A DNA stretch of 64,000 nucleotides from Holothuria scabra (taxonomy: Eukaryota; Echinodermata; Holothuroidea; Aspidochirotida; Holothuriidae), in NCBI GenBank assembly GCA_037179385.1, contig CM074200.1, positions 35,591,884 through 35,655,883 of the forward strand, read 5' to 3'. Below are positions 21,736 to 33,733 of this stretch, piece after piece. A program made the position numbers and the translations under genes. A model generated the notes under the pieces. The model worked only from the letters and a program-made list of their open reading frames with translations, did no database searches and was not told the DNA's origin. Position 1 is the stretch's first letter. The number at the start of each line of letters is the position of its first letter.

Positions 21736-23790
21736 TTAGATGTCAATTTTCCTATTGGTGAATAACATATAATTTGTCTTTCGTAAATTTGATAACAGTT
21801 TGTTTATTGAAAACCAATTGTAGAGCTTAGACAATTCTGTGGTGACACTCTTGTATAGTACGGAAGTCATAATGTGAATAAAAAATATTGGTGTCATCTG
21901 CAAATGTAACAAACTGGAGTATGTATGAAACATCACATATGTCATTCACATACAAAATAAATACCTTTGGTCCAAGAATCGAACCCTGTGTTACACCACA
22001 TGTAATTTCACTCAGCATTGAATTTGAATTTTCATAACCTTTGTATTGCTCCCTATTTTGTAAGTAACTTTTCAACCACTCTAGGACAATTCCTCGAAAG
22101 CCATAATGTTGAAGTTTTTGAATGAGAAGTCCCTGATCAATGGTATCGAAGGCTTTCTGCAGGTCGATAAAAACTCCCAATGCAGACATTTTCTTTTCAA
22201 GGGCAGTCGCTTAGTCTCAGATTAAATTCACTAAAGCATGAGAGGTTTAGTAGCTACTTCGAAAGCCATACTGACTGCTGCGAAGAATGTTATATTTCTT
22301 GATAAAATCGGTCAATCTTTTATCAAATAACTTTTCCAGAATCTTGGAGAACCGAGATAAGAGAGATACTGGCCCATTATTAGTAAACATACATTTGTCA
22401 CCAGACTTGTAGATAGGTACTACTTCAGCAATTTTCATACCATCTGGAAAGGAACCCAGTGTAAAAGAGTTATTGAAAATATAAGTTTTTACAATTGGGT
22501 GAATAACCCTTTTGACAATAGCCATACTTATCCAATTATGGTCAGCAGATGTTTTACAGTCTAAACTTTGTATAATATCTAATACTTCACTTCCTGACGT
22601 TTCTAACAAAAACATGAAATGTTTATTACTGTCACCTAAATAATCGTAAATCTTACCATCACAACGAGGTTTATTGGAAACTAAGAAAGGACCTATGCCA
22701 ACAAAGAATTTATTAAATCATTCAGCAATTTCAGTTTTATCACAAAACGTCTTGTCACCATACTGGAACGTATCTGAAAATTGTTATCTTTTCTTTTTGT
22801 TTTATTAATGGCCCTTTTTTAATACTTTCCATGTCTCCTTTACATTGTTTTTATATTTTTCTAGTAAATAAGAATAATAACTTCTCTCACAGTTTCTTAG
22901 AATTGCTGTTAATTCATTTGTTACTCTTGTACCTTTCTTCCCTATCATAAGATCTGCTCTCGATTAACTTACTACATAAATTATTCTTCTTCCTACACAA
23001 GCATTTCCTAGACAATTAGTAAACCATAGTTTATCTGGTCTTTTTGTACTGACCTGGCATTTTCTAAGAACAAAGCATTCATTGTAATGTTTACTATATT
23101 TTTCTATGAAGTTAGTGTGTGCATTATTTACATCATCAGTACCAAACACCAAATCATCCCATTCTCTTTGACTTGGTCTACTTTTAAAACAATTGATGGA
23201 TTCATCGTCTTCCTTTCTAATAAACAATTCATTTGCTTTGGAAGTTTTCAGAGTCTCAGAACTATTTATACAAAATACTGGTAAGTGATCACTGATATCT
23301 TCAATTATTAAAACACCGTGTTTCTCTTCGCCAATGACATTTGTGAAAATGTTATCAATTATACTATAGCAATGACCTGTAATACGAGTTGGTTTAACAA
23401 TCAGAGGAAACAAAGCAAGACTGAACCTTTTGATTAACAAAATACTCAGTGCTTTTATGATTTTCATAATTAAAGAAGTTGTCTTACATCTGAACATTTC
23501 CTCAATCTTATCACTGAATGTTTCAATATTAGAACCCGGTTTCCTATAGACACAGCTTGCAATGGTTTTCCTAGGCACGTAGAGTTCTACTGTAATGCAT
23601 TCGAAACAATTTTTAACAGCTATTGATAGGTCATTGTTTATAAATGTGCTCGATATTTTCTCTTACATACAGTAAATTGCGACTCCACCACCTCTCGTGG
23701 TATCCCGATCTTGATTATACATTTGAAAACCATTCAAGTTGTATAGGTCTGAATTAAACTTATTCAACCAAGCTATTTAAATTAGAAGGT
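21736..23790 (-). pseudogene. Degraded non-LTR retrotransposon (EN-RT), second family
   Basis: Read on the minus strand from 23790: an endonuclease with NQDRDTTRGGGVAIY, an in-frame stop, CVYRKPGSNIE, KPTRITGHCYSIIDNIFTN and the catalytic-type ISDHLPVF; then an RT with SSQYGFRSSY, FIDLQKAFDTIDQG, GVTQGSILGP and the catalytic FADDTNIFYS; then WFSINKLLSNLRKTNYMLF. Frames break at about 22960, 22245, 22190 and 21830. Known: APE-type LINEs (Jockey/CR1/L2 group) encode endonuclease plus reverse transcriptase for target-primed insertion. Sequence motifs differ from the element at 47620-50782, so this is another family. The 3' end is truncated or unrecognised. Non-functional. Confidence 0.85.
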
Positions 23791-25861
23791 AAACATCTAC
23801 AGTTTACATGAATGATTAAAAAAACTTTTATATTATGCATACTGGTATTGAATTGGTTTGTGGGTTGGTGGGTGGGTGAGGAGAAAGGTGAGGAGTTAAT
23901 ATATGAATAACATATTTTGGAAAAAGAGAGTGCAAGATGCGGATCTAGTATTGTCTTCAGACCTGAAAATGTTAATCAACTGGAGTTGGTCAACTGGGTT
24001 TTACTGGAATTTGAACCGGGGAGGGAACTTCTCCTTCTGCCTCCTTTGCTAGATTCCTAAACCAACCCAACCACAACAAAATTGCAGCCTTTTATAGTAT
24101 ACCTGCATCCATACCCTTTGTTAAGGATTTCAGAGACTAAATAAAGAACAACAACGTCTTTGATTTAACAAACAAAACAAAAATGTATTTTTCCTCTTCT
24201 ATGTACAAGATTGGTTAACCTCTGGTATTTTCATCTTTACATTGCTTCAGTTACCTTTATTCCAGGCCGTAAATTCAGTTCTCTAGTTTATACTGCACAA
24301 AAAAATATAATCCTTCAACACCCTCATGAACACTCAGGCAAAATATCGATCCCTTTGATACGTGCCAAACTGTCGTTGACGGTTCATGTCTGGACTAACT
24401 CCTCTCTCTCTCACCCATGACCATCTGATTAAATAAAAAAAAAAAAAAGAACCCTCAGTGCCAGAACTAGCGTGACACAAAATTGATGCTTAACTTTTTA
24501 GTACAACACGTTCTTTCGTTTCTTAACGTGTGAATTCTTTTGACTGATTTAAAAACTCCTTGCATTTGTTTTCACAGAAATATCCTCCAGTTATGAAAAT
24601 TGATCGGTAGACCTTACTGGCAATTTACTAAAAAAAAAAAAAAAATTCCCCTGTGTCGTGATACAAGAAATATATACACACTTTTGGGCCGGGACCCCAC
24701 ACTTTTCACCATACGCACCTCTTTCGGCAATTTACTGAAACGAACCACACCCTGTTTGTAATTCCTAACACTTCTCATTTCACCTCAGAATTTTGTTTAT
24801 AAACTTCTTTTCATATCCTAGAACTTCCACCTCATTCTAATATTCGCTTCACTAACAAAACTATCGCTTCTACTGCATAACACCTGCATATTAATACTAA
24901 TGTAAAACTCAACTTACGGTTTGATTAATCGATCACCTCTCGAACACCTTGTCATCTATTCGACATCATATTTCTCGATAAATCACCTTTTAAATGGCTC
25001 AGACAGCCCTAACACAGTTGAGAAGTATACAACTTGCAAATAATTTTAGCGACTGGCTTTTCACCGAATTTCGTGGCTGGAAATCTACGACTGCATTAAA
25101 GGCGGTTGCCTAGTCCCTTCGGCAAACACATTTTTCTCCCTCGGAGTCTATCTTGTTATCTGCGTCACTGCAGTGAAACACCCAACTACATAAGCGTGGG
25201 CTTGCTCTCACACACAAACATCTTGACAATTCTCTAAACAATGCAAACACGCTTCATAACAATAAGCCCAACACAATGACCCTTTTCACCCTGGGCCAGT
25301 GCAGCTTTAATCGCTACAAAACACCAGTCATTAGCAGCGAACCGAATACCAAAACCATGGTCATACTATACTAGCCTTCGACAATAATGATACTAAACAA
25401 ACAAACAAACAAACAAGAAAAAAAAACGCATCAACTGTGACACTTTTGAATGGAAATATTCATAGGAATACCACTGCGGTTGGATTTTCACCCTCTTTTG
25501 GACAAATGCTCTTTCTCAAGTGGGCTGTTTCGTAAGGTCCCAACTGGCTTGTAATTTAACATAAATAAACCAGGACTCGACAAGGCCATAGCCCTGTCTG
25601 CCAGGAGATGGCATTCCTTGGCTCTGCTGTAGAAGTTGGGATAGGCCTTAGACTACTTTTACATGGGGATGCAATGCTTTATCTAAATATATTTTCTGAA
25701 AACAGTCTTCAAAAGCAAGTAGATGCTATGTAGTTTAAACAACCAAAAGGTGACTGACATGCAGTGACAATGCCTAACTGTGAGAAGTTGCATTTGTAAA
25801 CTAGGTTATGTTAAAGTGGATGCCCGAAACTGGAAATTAATGATGGACCAGTGTGAGGCAA
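23791..25861. other. Unassigned AT-rich DNA
   Basis: Contains A-runs at about 24436-24450 and 24631-24646 and short (GGGT)n-like sequence near 23860-23880. No exon or repeat family recognised. Confidence 0.4.
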
Positions 25862-26230
25862 TTAAATATAGTTGAGGGTTATGACATGAAAGAAAGATTT
25901 TGTTAATTTGGAAATGTCACAGTTAGCCTGTGCTAACTCTAACGTTTCCAGTGGAAAATTGTTTTTACAAGCACCAAGAGTCAGTTCAGCTCCTTTTCCA
26001 AGCCCATTAACTTTCTTAATCGACAGTTTTTCAATCCACAGCAACAATATTGGAAAAGAAAAAAGAACCTCTAAATGTGTAAGCCTACTGTAACCGTGTG
26101 AGTTGCTTAGTTTCAACCAAAAATTTGAGTACGGTTTTAACAGACATTCTCCTTCCTTTTCTTCCTTTTCATTCGTTTTACAAAAACTGCAATTTTCTTT
26201 CTTCCGCTGTATTTCTGCAAATTTCAACAA
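25862..26230 (-). pseudogene. Possible LINE C-terminal relic
   Basis: An open frame of 122 codons on the minus strand contains ENCSFCKTNEKEEKEGE, then NFWLKL and HLEVLFSFPILLLWIEKLSI. This recalls the zinc-finger and following helix region of L1-type ORF2 (CxxC...H...C, then FW.L). The His/Cys positions are not clean and no RT was found upstream, so this is a weak call. It may be a chance open frame. Confidence 0.25.
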
Positions 26231-26679
26231 TGTAAAGTCCTACTGTATGTGTTCTGTTCGGATGCTTTAAGCACATGATTCTTGAACTTGAAAACAGACT
26301 GGAATACAGGCCAACTTTGTGTAACGTGTTCTTCATTCAGCTCATTCATTTATGACAAATCCCTGACCCTGGTTCATTAATGCAGCAGTGTAACAACAGT
26401 AAAAGTGATCAAATGCAATATTCTCATCATAAGTCAGAGGAATAGGGCTTAACCCTTTGGCCAATGTTCTCATTGCCCTGCTTTTTTAATTAAGTTACTC
26501 ATACGCGTCACAGTCGGCTAATTTAGAATCTAGCCAAGCTAGGGCACAACCGCACAGCACCTTGTATAATCTGCACTAATGCAGTCACGGTAGCCAAACG
26601 TTCATCTCATAAGACGACAGCAGACAGCTCCGACAGCAAGACTTTCGTGCTGACACCAAACCTCCCATATTTTACTTCC
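26231..26679. other. Unassigned DNA
   Basis: No gene, repeat or signal recognised in this stretch. Confidence 0.35.
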
Positions 26680-26955
26680 CATCCTATTTTGGGCTAACCA
26701 AATCGGGAGAGCAAGTGATGTTCTCATTTCAGTCGACCATAGCTGGGGTCTATCACCTTTTAATCTTTCAATTTGTTTGCTAACCGGTATCATGGATGGT
26801 TGTACCCTAAATTGTATCATGATTTCTTCAATTTCAATGAATATTAGTGTTCGGTGTTCATGTAGACAATTATTGAAGACGATTTAAGGCTGATGGACCC
26901 CACTAATGGCCGCCTAGACTCACTAAACACAAGCGCTAATCGGATTTGTCTATAG
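26680..26955 (+). repeat. Dispersed repeat, copy 1 of 3
   Basis: Shares ordered phrases with 27385-27620 (same strand) and 45408-45640 (opposite strand): agtcgaccatagctggggtc, tttaatctttc, atggttgtac.cta, ttcaatttca.tgaatat, aagacgatttaaggctgatgg and ccactaatggccgcctagactcact. Confidence 0.7.
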
Positions 26956-27093
26956 GCGTGTAACGGAAAATTCATTATGTGCGCCCATATAAGGCAAATT
27001 TCACCGACGTCATTTGACGGGCAAGTGTCTATTTTATCAACACGTGCAGTAAAGGTACTTGCAATACGCGCAGTATATATCACAGTAGTTTCT

Positions 27094-27292
27094 ATAGACC
27101 TTATGCCAATTAAGAAGAGGGCGCTTCAAAACTGCAACCTGGGAAGGATAATTCCATTTATATGACCACCGAAGTGAATCGTTACCATGGAGATTTCATT
27201 TTCATATTTGTGTTTTATAATTGTGAACTGGAACAGTAACGGAAAAATCCTTCACACAATGCACTATTGGAGTTAGATGGCATAAGGTCTAT
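27094..27292. mobile_element. Short MITE with atagaccttatgcca ends
   Basis: atagaccttatgcca at 27094-27108 is matched exactly in reverse complement at 27278-27292. The ends are compatible with a TA duplication but the terminal bases are themselves palindromic, so this is ambiguous. Length about 199 bp, no coding capacity. It sits between copies 1 and 2 of the 26680-type repeat. Confidence 0.6.
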
Positions 27293-27384
27293 GGGAATAG
27301 CGCGTGCGGACGGTCTGCTGTAAACACGATTACCGCATGAATGGTTTGCCCTTCAATGCCGGGCAAATTCAATCTCGTGTCAAG

Positions 27385-27620
27385 TCATATGATGTTCTGA
27401 TTTTTAGTCGGACATAAGTGGGGCCCATTACCGTTAGTCTTTTAATTTCCTTGCTTGCCTTTTCCGTATATGGTTGTACACTAATTATACCTTGATTCCC
27501 TCAGTTTCACTGAACATGAGAGTTTGAAATTCATGCACACAACAAATGAAGAGAATTAAGACTGATGGGCTCAACTAATGGCTGCCTACAGTCACTGAAC
27601 ACAAATGGTGATCGGTTTCG
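27385..27620 (+). repeat. Dispersed repeat, copy 2 of 3
   Basis: Diverged copy of 26680-26955 with the same order: tagtcggacataagtggggcccatta, cttttaatttcc, atggttgtacactaa, cagtttcactgaacat, agaattaagactgatgggct and actaatggctgcctacagtcactgaa. Confidence 0.65.
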
Positions 27621-27749
27621 TGTATATGTTGATCTGCGCACAAAGGTAAGGACGCGTCACAGAAAATCACTTTGTAATTGAAAGAATCAACGTATAAAGG
27701 TACGTTCACACTTGTTCGGTTACAAAGTCTGTTGGGGACGGTCACGGTC

Positions 27750-28520
27750 ATCGTTATAGCTTCATTTAACCTCTCTTGTGGTACGTACCCTGGAACTGTT
27801 ATGTCCGTTCCAGTTGTCCTGGTGCGACTCAAGGGGACCATGTTTAGGTTTCTTTGGTCAGGGAAAAGAATGCTGGTCTGAAGAAAAGTGGTTTACCAAA
27901 TAGATATGCGTGGGCGTTGGGTCTCGTGAAATTTCCTTCGAAGATCCGTTTTCCCCTGGCCAAACGTGTCTTTAGTGTTGTCAATATCCAAGTTTCATTT
28001 GGATACTTTGTCTGTTATTGTGATTATTATCATTCCTTTGGTTCCTTCTTGCCTGTTTAAGCAACAGTGTTCCTCACAGCCTGAGGCTTCCCGAGAAGGC
28101 ATACTATTATATAAGGGACACTCTGCATATTATGTCAACGGGGAAGTTTTGCAGTCCGATGGCGGGACCTGTACCTCAGGCCGGCCAGTTTTGATGACTA
28201 ATTGGTCGTGTCCAACCCAAAGGCTACCCGTTAGGGCCGGACGTATGGCGTGTGGTGCACACCAGATTACTAGTAGAATAACGTCGCCCAAGCCTGTTGT
28301 GGCCAATGGCACTTATGCAATCGTAAATAATCTTAAATTCCTTCGATGGGGTCTTCGAGATAACACTTGTCCCTACACTGGAAGAAAAGTGTCAGAACGT
28401 GACACATGTGCTTTGGCAAAGTGGCTTTGTGGCCCTCTTTAGGGAGTTGCTTCAAGTCGTGGCTGATCGCCACTACTCTCTATATGATCTGTCACCCCAT
28501 CATGTAATACAGGTGTTGGT
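27750..28520 (+). pseudogene. L1/Tx1-like LINE ORF2 C-terminal relic
   Basis: Frames in succession on the + strand read MFRFLWSGKRMLV, then (shifted) GLPNRYAWALGLVKFPSKI, then LKFLRWGLRDNTCPYTGRKV, and after a further shift VTHVLWQSGFVALFRELLQ and VADRHYSLYDLSPHHVIQ. The order FLWSGK..., GGLGL-like patch, then C..C...H.LW zinc-knuckle is the known layout downstream of the RT domain in L1/Tx1-type ORF2. At least two frameshifts; no RT core retained. The 158-codon open frame at 27966-28442 is part of this relic, not a gene. Confidence 0.65.
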
Positions 28521-28740
28521 GGCATACTAATTTTTGTTTCAGCCTTCATGAAGCTGGCTCAATGGAAAGAACGATGTAGTATTGTATTCGGTAGGGGCTG
28601 CGGAAGTCGTCTTGACGTCGGTAAGGACGGAGATTAAGCTTAGGATTTAGGCAGACTTCGTTGTTTGCCAAGGATGTCGTTCTGAGGGGGCGGTGCACAC
28701 TGTTTCACAAGACGCTTCCTAACTGGCTAGACTAGACAGC

Positions 28741-28772
28741 GCTAATCCCTAACCTAATCCCTAACCCTAACA
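28741..28772 (+). repeat. Short telomere-like tract
   Basis: gctaatccctaacctaatccctaaccctaac: a few CCCTAA-like units. Probably chance or a very old interstitial telomere repeat. Confidence 0.4.
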
Positions 28773-29654
28773 AAGAATGCAATCGATACAATAAAATGGC
28801 AAGAGCCAATCAAGAAACACCTAGTAAAACAGTGCGTCTGTAATCTATGCAGGCGGTGGTCCCTCTTGTTTCAGAGAGGGCGGACCGGATGACGGTTAAC
28901 CTGTACTATGTAGGATAGTTTTCATTCATCAATTTTTTTTATTTTGTAAAGAATCCTGAATGGGCTGTGCTTGTACGTGTTATCCACAGAAATACCTGTC
29001 TTGTTAGCTTAGTGTAGAATAATTTGTAAATCGTTGTGGACAGTTCATAGTTGTGATTTCTCCAGGGTGGCTTTATGTCTTTAACAATGTCTATAGACAT
29101 ATATGTATTCCAAAACCACGTTAAGATTTGGGTGTTGTTTTAATTACAAGCAGTTGAAATACTTTAAGATAAGATGAGATTAGGCCAACTCCCTGATAAG
29201 CCCAGCTTTATTAACCCGTACTAATGTAACTGAGGGCTCGCGTAAACGTTAAACATAAACATAAAACGGCACGAAGATATAAAGCAGACAGCAATGCACT
29301 AGTACAATTGAAAAAGTAACAAACTAAAAATATGATACATCAAACAATGGAATATAGCAGAAGGTTGAAATATCTGAGGCAAAAAGATTAAAATGTCAAA
29401 AGAGATAGTGGCAATCGACTAAAAACGTGCGGTAAACAGATTTGTCAGCCGTTACCAAAAATCACAATGCTATTGATGTACGATATATGTAGCGTGTTAA
29501 AAGTCATGGTGGTGTTTGCCCCTACCAACACTTGTTATTTTGAACTTCGATCCAACATCGTTGTAATCTTTTTCGTTTTCGCCAACTGTGCTAGTACTAG
29601 TAAATTTAATTCAAGCAGAATCCCACTGTTGAAGTAGTTTCATTGAAAAAGAAA
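28773..29654. other. Unassigned DNA upstream of P450 exon
   Basis: No coding similarity. It should include the promoter and 5' untranslated region if the P450 exon is real; no TATA box or initiator could be assigned with confidence. Confidence 0.35.
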
Positions 29655-29826
29655 ATGGACTTAATCAACGTCTTTCCGTTCACATTCTCAAGCATCCTAG
29701 GGCTTATCATTTTATTCCCTGCCTTACTACGATATCTTGTGACCAAATACCGTCTGAGAAACTTTAAAGGTCCAAGTGAATTGCCAATTCTAGGACACGT
29801 TTTCCAATTTGGAGGTGACAATATAT
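29655..29826 (+). CDS. Cytochrome P450 first exon (microsomal, CYP4-like)
   Basis: ATG 29655 begins MDLINVFPF; residues 3-32 are a strongly hydrophobic N-terminal anchor, followed by basic residues (KYRLR) and the proline-rich hinge NFKGPSELPILGHVF. That order is diagnostic of endoplasmic-reticulum P450 N-termini, where the hinge (consensus PGP..LP.IG) is needed for folding. The exon is 57 codons plus one base and stops at a good donor (gtaagt, 29827). Membrane-bound P450s oxidise fatty acids, steroids or xenobiotics; CYP4-like is my impression from the hinge. No further P450 exon, including the heme-binding cysteine motif, was recognised before the next gene, so this may be a gene with long introns or an orphaned exon. 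Confidence 0.55.
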
Positions 29827-30619
29827 GTAAGTGGTTATTTATATTTGCGCTGTATGAAATTATCTCGTCAAAGAAATCTGTAATGAGTTTGTTCCGGTTC
29901 TGGTAACACGGAGCGGAGAGACCTACCTGTAGAAACTATACATTATTTGTAAGCCGAAAACCAAGGCTAATTTGGTAGGCTCTCTTTTTAACAAGAAGTA
30001 TTTTACTACGGAAATTCGGCGGAGCTGCCATTGTCCAAATATGCACGGATAATAGTGTTTCCTCTGTAAACCTACTGCCATTGTGCTTTCTTGGTTCGGC
30101 ATAAACAAGAGAGTAGGGAAAACGAGCCAGTTGGCCAAAACTGGAAAAGTGGCCATTCTTGCCCAAATTAACTAGCCTACACCAATTCGATAGAAACTGA
30201 GCCGATCAAACTCATCTGACTTATATACTACTCCTCTGGGTAGTTGGTTTGTAATAGAATTAAAGAGCTTTTTATAAGGCAAGCAAAGCCCCTGTGTCCT
30301 TTGGGGATTTGCATTATTACGTTGGTCTGTGTACATTTTTAGTAATGTCTGGACTCAAGCTCTGTTCCTTCTGACTGTAGAGTTGCAAATTTTACCCCTA
30401 TTTTCAAGGAAAGAAATCGAGACTTACCTTAATAGCTACAAGCATGTCTGCTTAACCAGTGTAGTTTGTGAGGGAAGGGACCGGTAGGACAAAGACGTTG
30501 ACCAGTGTGCTACGTATCTTATAATTACTGTGTCTGTCTGAACATGGTTTTGTGTCTGTGTGTAGTATATCTTGCGTTTCAACTGTATGCCCTTTCCCGA
30601 AGATGGCTCCTCGTCTCTT
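29827..30619. other. Putative P450 intron, nothing recognised
   Basis: Short open frames on the minus strand (29923-30166) are repeat-like: phrases aaaactgg.aaa.tggccat also occur near 32888-32905. No exon found. Confidence 0.35.
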
Positions 30620-31483
30620 GATTCTGGTCATTTGCCTTGATTTTCAAGAAGCTTTTCTATGCAGGACAGATGCGTTGATTGTGTCATTTTGGATAAATTT
30701 CGTAGGGTTGTGGAAGATTATTTTCACATCGAGATGGAAAGGCTCAAGTGGATCACCGTAGGATTCAGTTCATGGACCAATTCTCTGTTATAATTTATCG
30801 GCGACGGTTAATACTGCCCCTTTCGCAACACTCTTAGCAAGTTAGTAATGATATTTAATACAACTGTAAGAGCAGGATTGTTCAAGAGGCAGTTAACTTA
30901 TTTTAGTGCAGATGTTGGGGTAAATCTGTAACGGTATAGCTGGTCAGGCCACGCGTTGATTATACAGTGCAAGCTTGAAACCCTTAAGTTCACGAAACGT
31001 ACACGTACCGGCTTCTTTTGCATCAGGTACAGAGTAGGGCACTGTGAATGTAAGTGCGTGAAGCCTCTAATAAAGGTGGACTCAAACGACTACTCTTGAG
31101 TCAAGAATTACAGTGAATAAATTTTTTGTCTGGTAAAACTTACCTGTGTAATTGTAACTACGCAGAGGTTTGCGCAAATTTCGGTAGCCGTCCCGGCTCA
31201 TTTGCATCTAACATGATAAAGTGCAACAGTACGTCCATTCAGCCAGTTTTAATGGAGTTCCAACTGCCTGCTTTAATGTAGCCCGTGTGGCGGACGGTTT
31301 TTTTTTTTTTTTTCGTCCAGCTCATCGCTACGAAAAACTCTGAGGGGCGGCAGCCTAAAGGGGCTGCAGCCAGAGAGACGCTTCCTAGGCTACCTCTAAT
31401 GAGGGTTGTCACTGAGTGGAACAGTTTGCCTCAGTGGGTTGTTAATCCAGTGTAGTTAATTGCTCTAAAAAGAAGGGTTTGAG
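30620..31483 (+). pseudogene. CR1/Rex1-like retrotransposon relic
   Basis: 30637-30770 reads ICLDFQEAF and, further on, SGSP-stop-DSVHGPIL, matching the RT motifs LDFQKAF and SGVPQGSVLGPIL. At 31375-31483 the frame reads RVVTEWNSLPQWVVNPV, which aligns at 13 of 15 positions with RVVNEWNSLPEWVVN in the element at 47747-47900 (-). The region between is scrambled, with a T(18) run at 31299-31313. An old copy of the same family in opposite orientation. Confidence 0.65.
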
Positions 31484-33612
31484 GTCATATCAAATTTTGA
31501 TATGTTATGCAGGTACTTATTCTAAGCATTTTGGGGAAATTTGCATTGAAATCAGATGTGTGGTTTTCAAAATATGAGCATATGGGTTTTAACTGTACTG
31601 TTTTAACTTTCTTTACTCATACTGAGATGTTAGCCTGCCACTTCACGCCCAAATGGCTGCATTAGAGTCCATACAAGTGTTAGCAGTGCACTCATTGGTA
31701 GGGTCTGTCCACTTTGTGGTGAAGGCTACAGCCTACAGGAGAAGCTGAAAGGGGGCAGGGTAGTGGAGAAAGAGACAGGGGTGCAGAAATACCCTCACAT
31801 GAGGGTATGGTGAGACTGAAGAGGGGGAGGGTACACTTCCCCTGTGAAACAATGAAGTTAGTGGTCTGATATTTGCATCCCTACACATGCCAAGAATGAT
31901 ATCTTATTGCACAATCTCAGGCAAAAGCATTTGAGCCAATTTAATTTGGTAGTACATGGAAATCTATTCAGTCTTCCCCTGCACTTGACAGACTTGTAAT
32001 ATGTCAGATTAAGTTGTTCAATCTGCACTCATACTGTAGCTGAACTTAGACGTTCACCACGGATGTTTAGTCCATGAATCAACAAATGCGCATCCGTATG
32101 CCTGCCAAGAATGATATCTTATTGCACTCTCTTAAGCAAAAGCATTCGCAAATACCATCTGGTGGTCCATGGAAACCTCTTGTTCCAAGGCTGGTAATGG
32201 ACAGATTGGTGACGGTCTGCGAGAGGAAAAAAGTATTATGTGATATAATCTTGATTGGTAAAAGACACACAGTCCAAAATTCCCAAAATATTTAACTACA
32301 GTACTAGTCTCTCCTTGACAATAACCAATGACATGATCAACTTTTCTTCAGTCTTCTTTAGAATAGTGTTTAGGTTATTGTGATCTTTAAGAGAAATCAA
32401 TGGTTAAAAAGCAGCTATTGAACACACTGCAACAATTACACGCTGAACAAATCTGACTGTCGATGCTGGAAGTAAACCTATGTGATGTGTAGTAACATTT
32501 TGCGGCTGTTGGTAGTGTCATTTTGCATTTACTGAGAGTTTGCCATAACAGTAGTAACTGAGAGTTTGCCAATACAGTATTCATGTGCTTTGTAGAGTGA
32601 CATCAGTCTATTTTGTAGCCTATACCATAATACACAGAGAACACGGAAAGTTTTTCTCAACTGGTTGTCAGTACGGTGGCCATGCCTTAATGCCACACCA
32701 CATTTTTTGGTATTACAAATCCCCTCTTGGTTGGACAATGCCCTTCCTGGTGTTTAATAACGATGAGGAAATCGGGACACACAGTTGTTGGAAATGTTAA
32801 GAATTTCCAGAAAAAAAGAATATTCAACATTGTGTGTGAACCGAAATGAAGGACAACATGCTCAAAACCCGTACGGCCTGTCCAGCATAAAACTGGACAA
32901 ATGGCCATCCTAATTATTTACTAATTATTTACCTTGCATGCCCAGCTAGGCTGTAACCAATGAGGATCCTATGCAATTGCTCCAAACACTGCAACTATTT
33001 TGAATATCAGAAAAGTATGCCATAGTGGCACTGCACTGACATGTGAGGTGGCGTGCAAGGCCCAAATAGGCCTATTACTAGTACTGATTGTGCTACAGGC
33101 CACTGAAACTGTATGATAAAATGACTGGCGACTGCGCGGGCCCATCGAGCTGTGCGCGCTTCTGCGTTAATATTTCATGTAAAATCTTGATATGATAGAG
33201 CTCTTAGGTGCCAGATGCATTCGACGGTATAAACAGAATGATGGCTAGTGTAAGGCCTATTTTTGAGTCAGTGCGTAGCGTGCTGGCCTCACACAAAAGT
33301 TCTGAGACATCCGAGCGGTAAATACGGCGAAAGACTGAATAAAAGGGAAGACAAGTTTTTCGACTGTTCACAACAATTTTATTGAAACGCTTTGTTGAGC
33401 AATTCTGTATCCAAATCTAACGGAGAATACGAATTAAATTACTAATTTTATGAGAGAGTCCTAAATACAGGTCTGGATGAGTTGACGGGCCGAATCCAAC
33501 TTAACTCAAATAACGCTACGAGCTCCACAAAACTAAAATTACCAGAGCCCGCGCAAATGTTCTACTGACCCTGATTGGTCAATAAAGTAAAGTCATCTGC
33601 ATAAGCAATAAT
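31484..33612. other. Unassigned DNA with a local duplication
   Basis: 31885-31975 and 32098-32190 are diverged direct copies (gccaagaatgatatcttattgcac, ctcaggcaaaagcatt / cttaagcaaaagcatt, ggt.catggaaa.ct), 213 bases apart. Otherwise nothing recognised. Confidence 0.4.
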
Positions 33613-33733
33613 ACAAGTCTGTGATTGGCTAATTTAGACATCACGTCACGCAGTGCCTGCACACGACATGCGTGTGCTGTGATTGGCTAGTTTAGATATC
33701 ACATCACGCAATGCCTGCACACGACATGCGTGC
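33613..33733 (+). repeat. 58-60 bp tandem duplication with CCAAT-type motifs
   Basis: Two adjacent units: tgtgattggctaatttagacatcacgtcacgc and tgtgattggctagtttagatatcacatcacgc, both continuing .gtgcctgcacacgacatgcgtg. Each has ATTGGCT, the reverse of a CCAAT box. A third attgg lies at 33578. The biological meaning is unknown. Confidence 0.75.

Noticed and set aside
27966..28442. 158-codon frame as an independent secreted or cysteine-rich protein
   Set aside because: Its C-terminal part continues, after a frameshift, into a LINE zinc-knuckle pattern, and FLWSGK lies just upstream; it is a retrotransposon relic.
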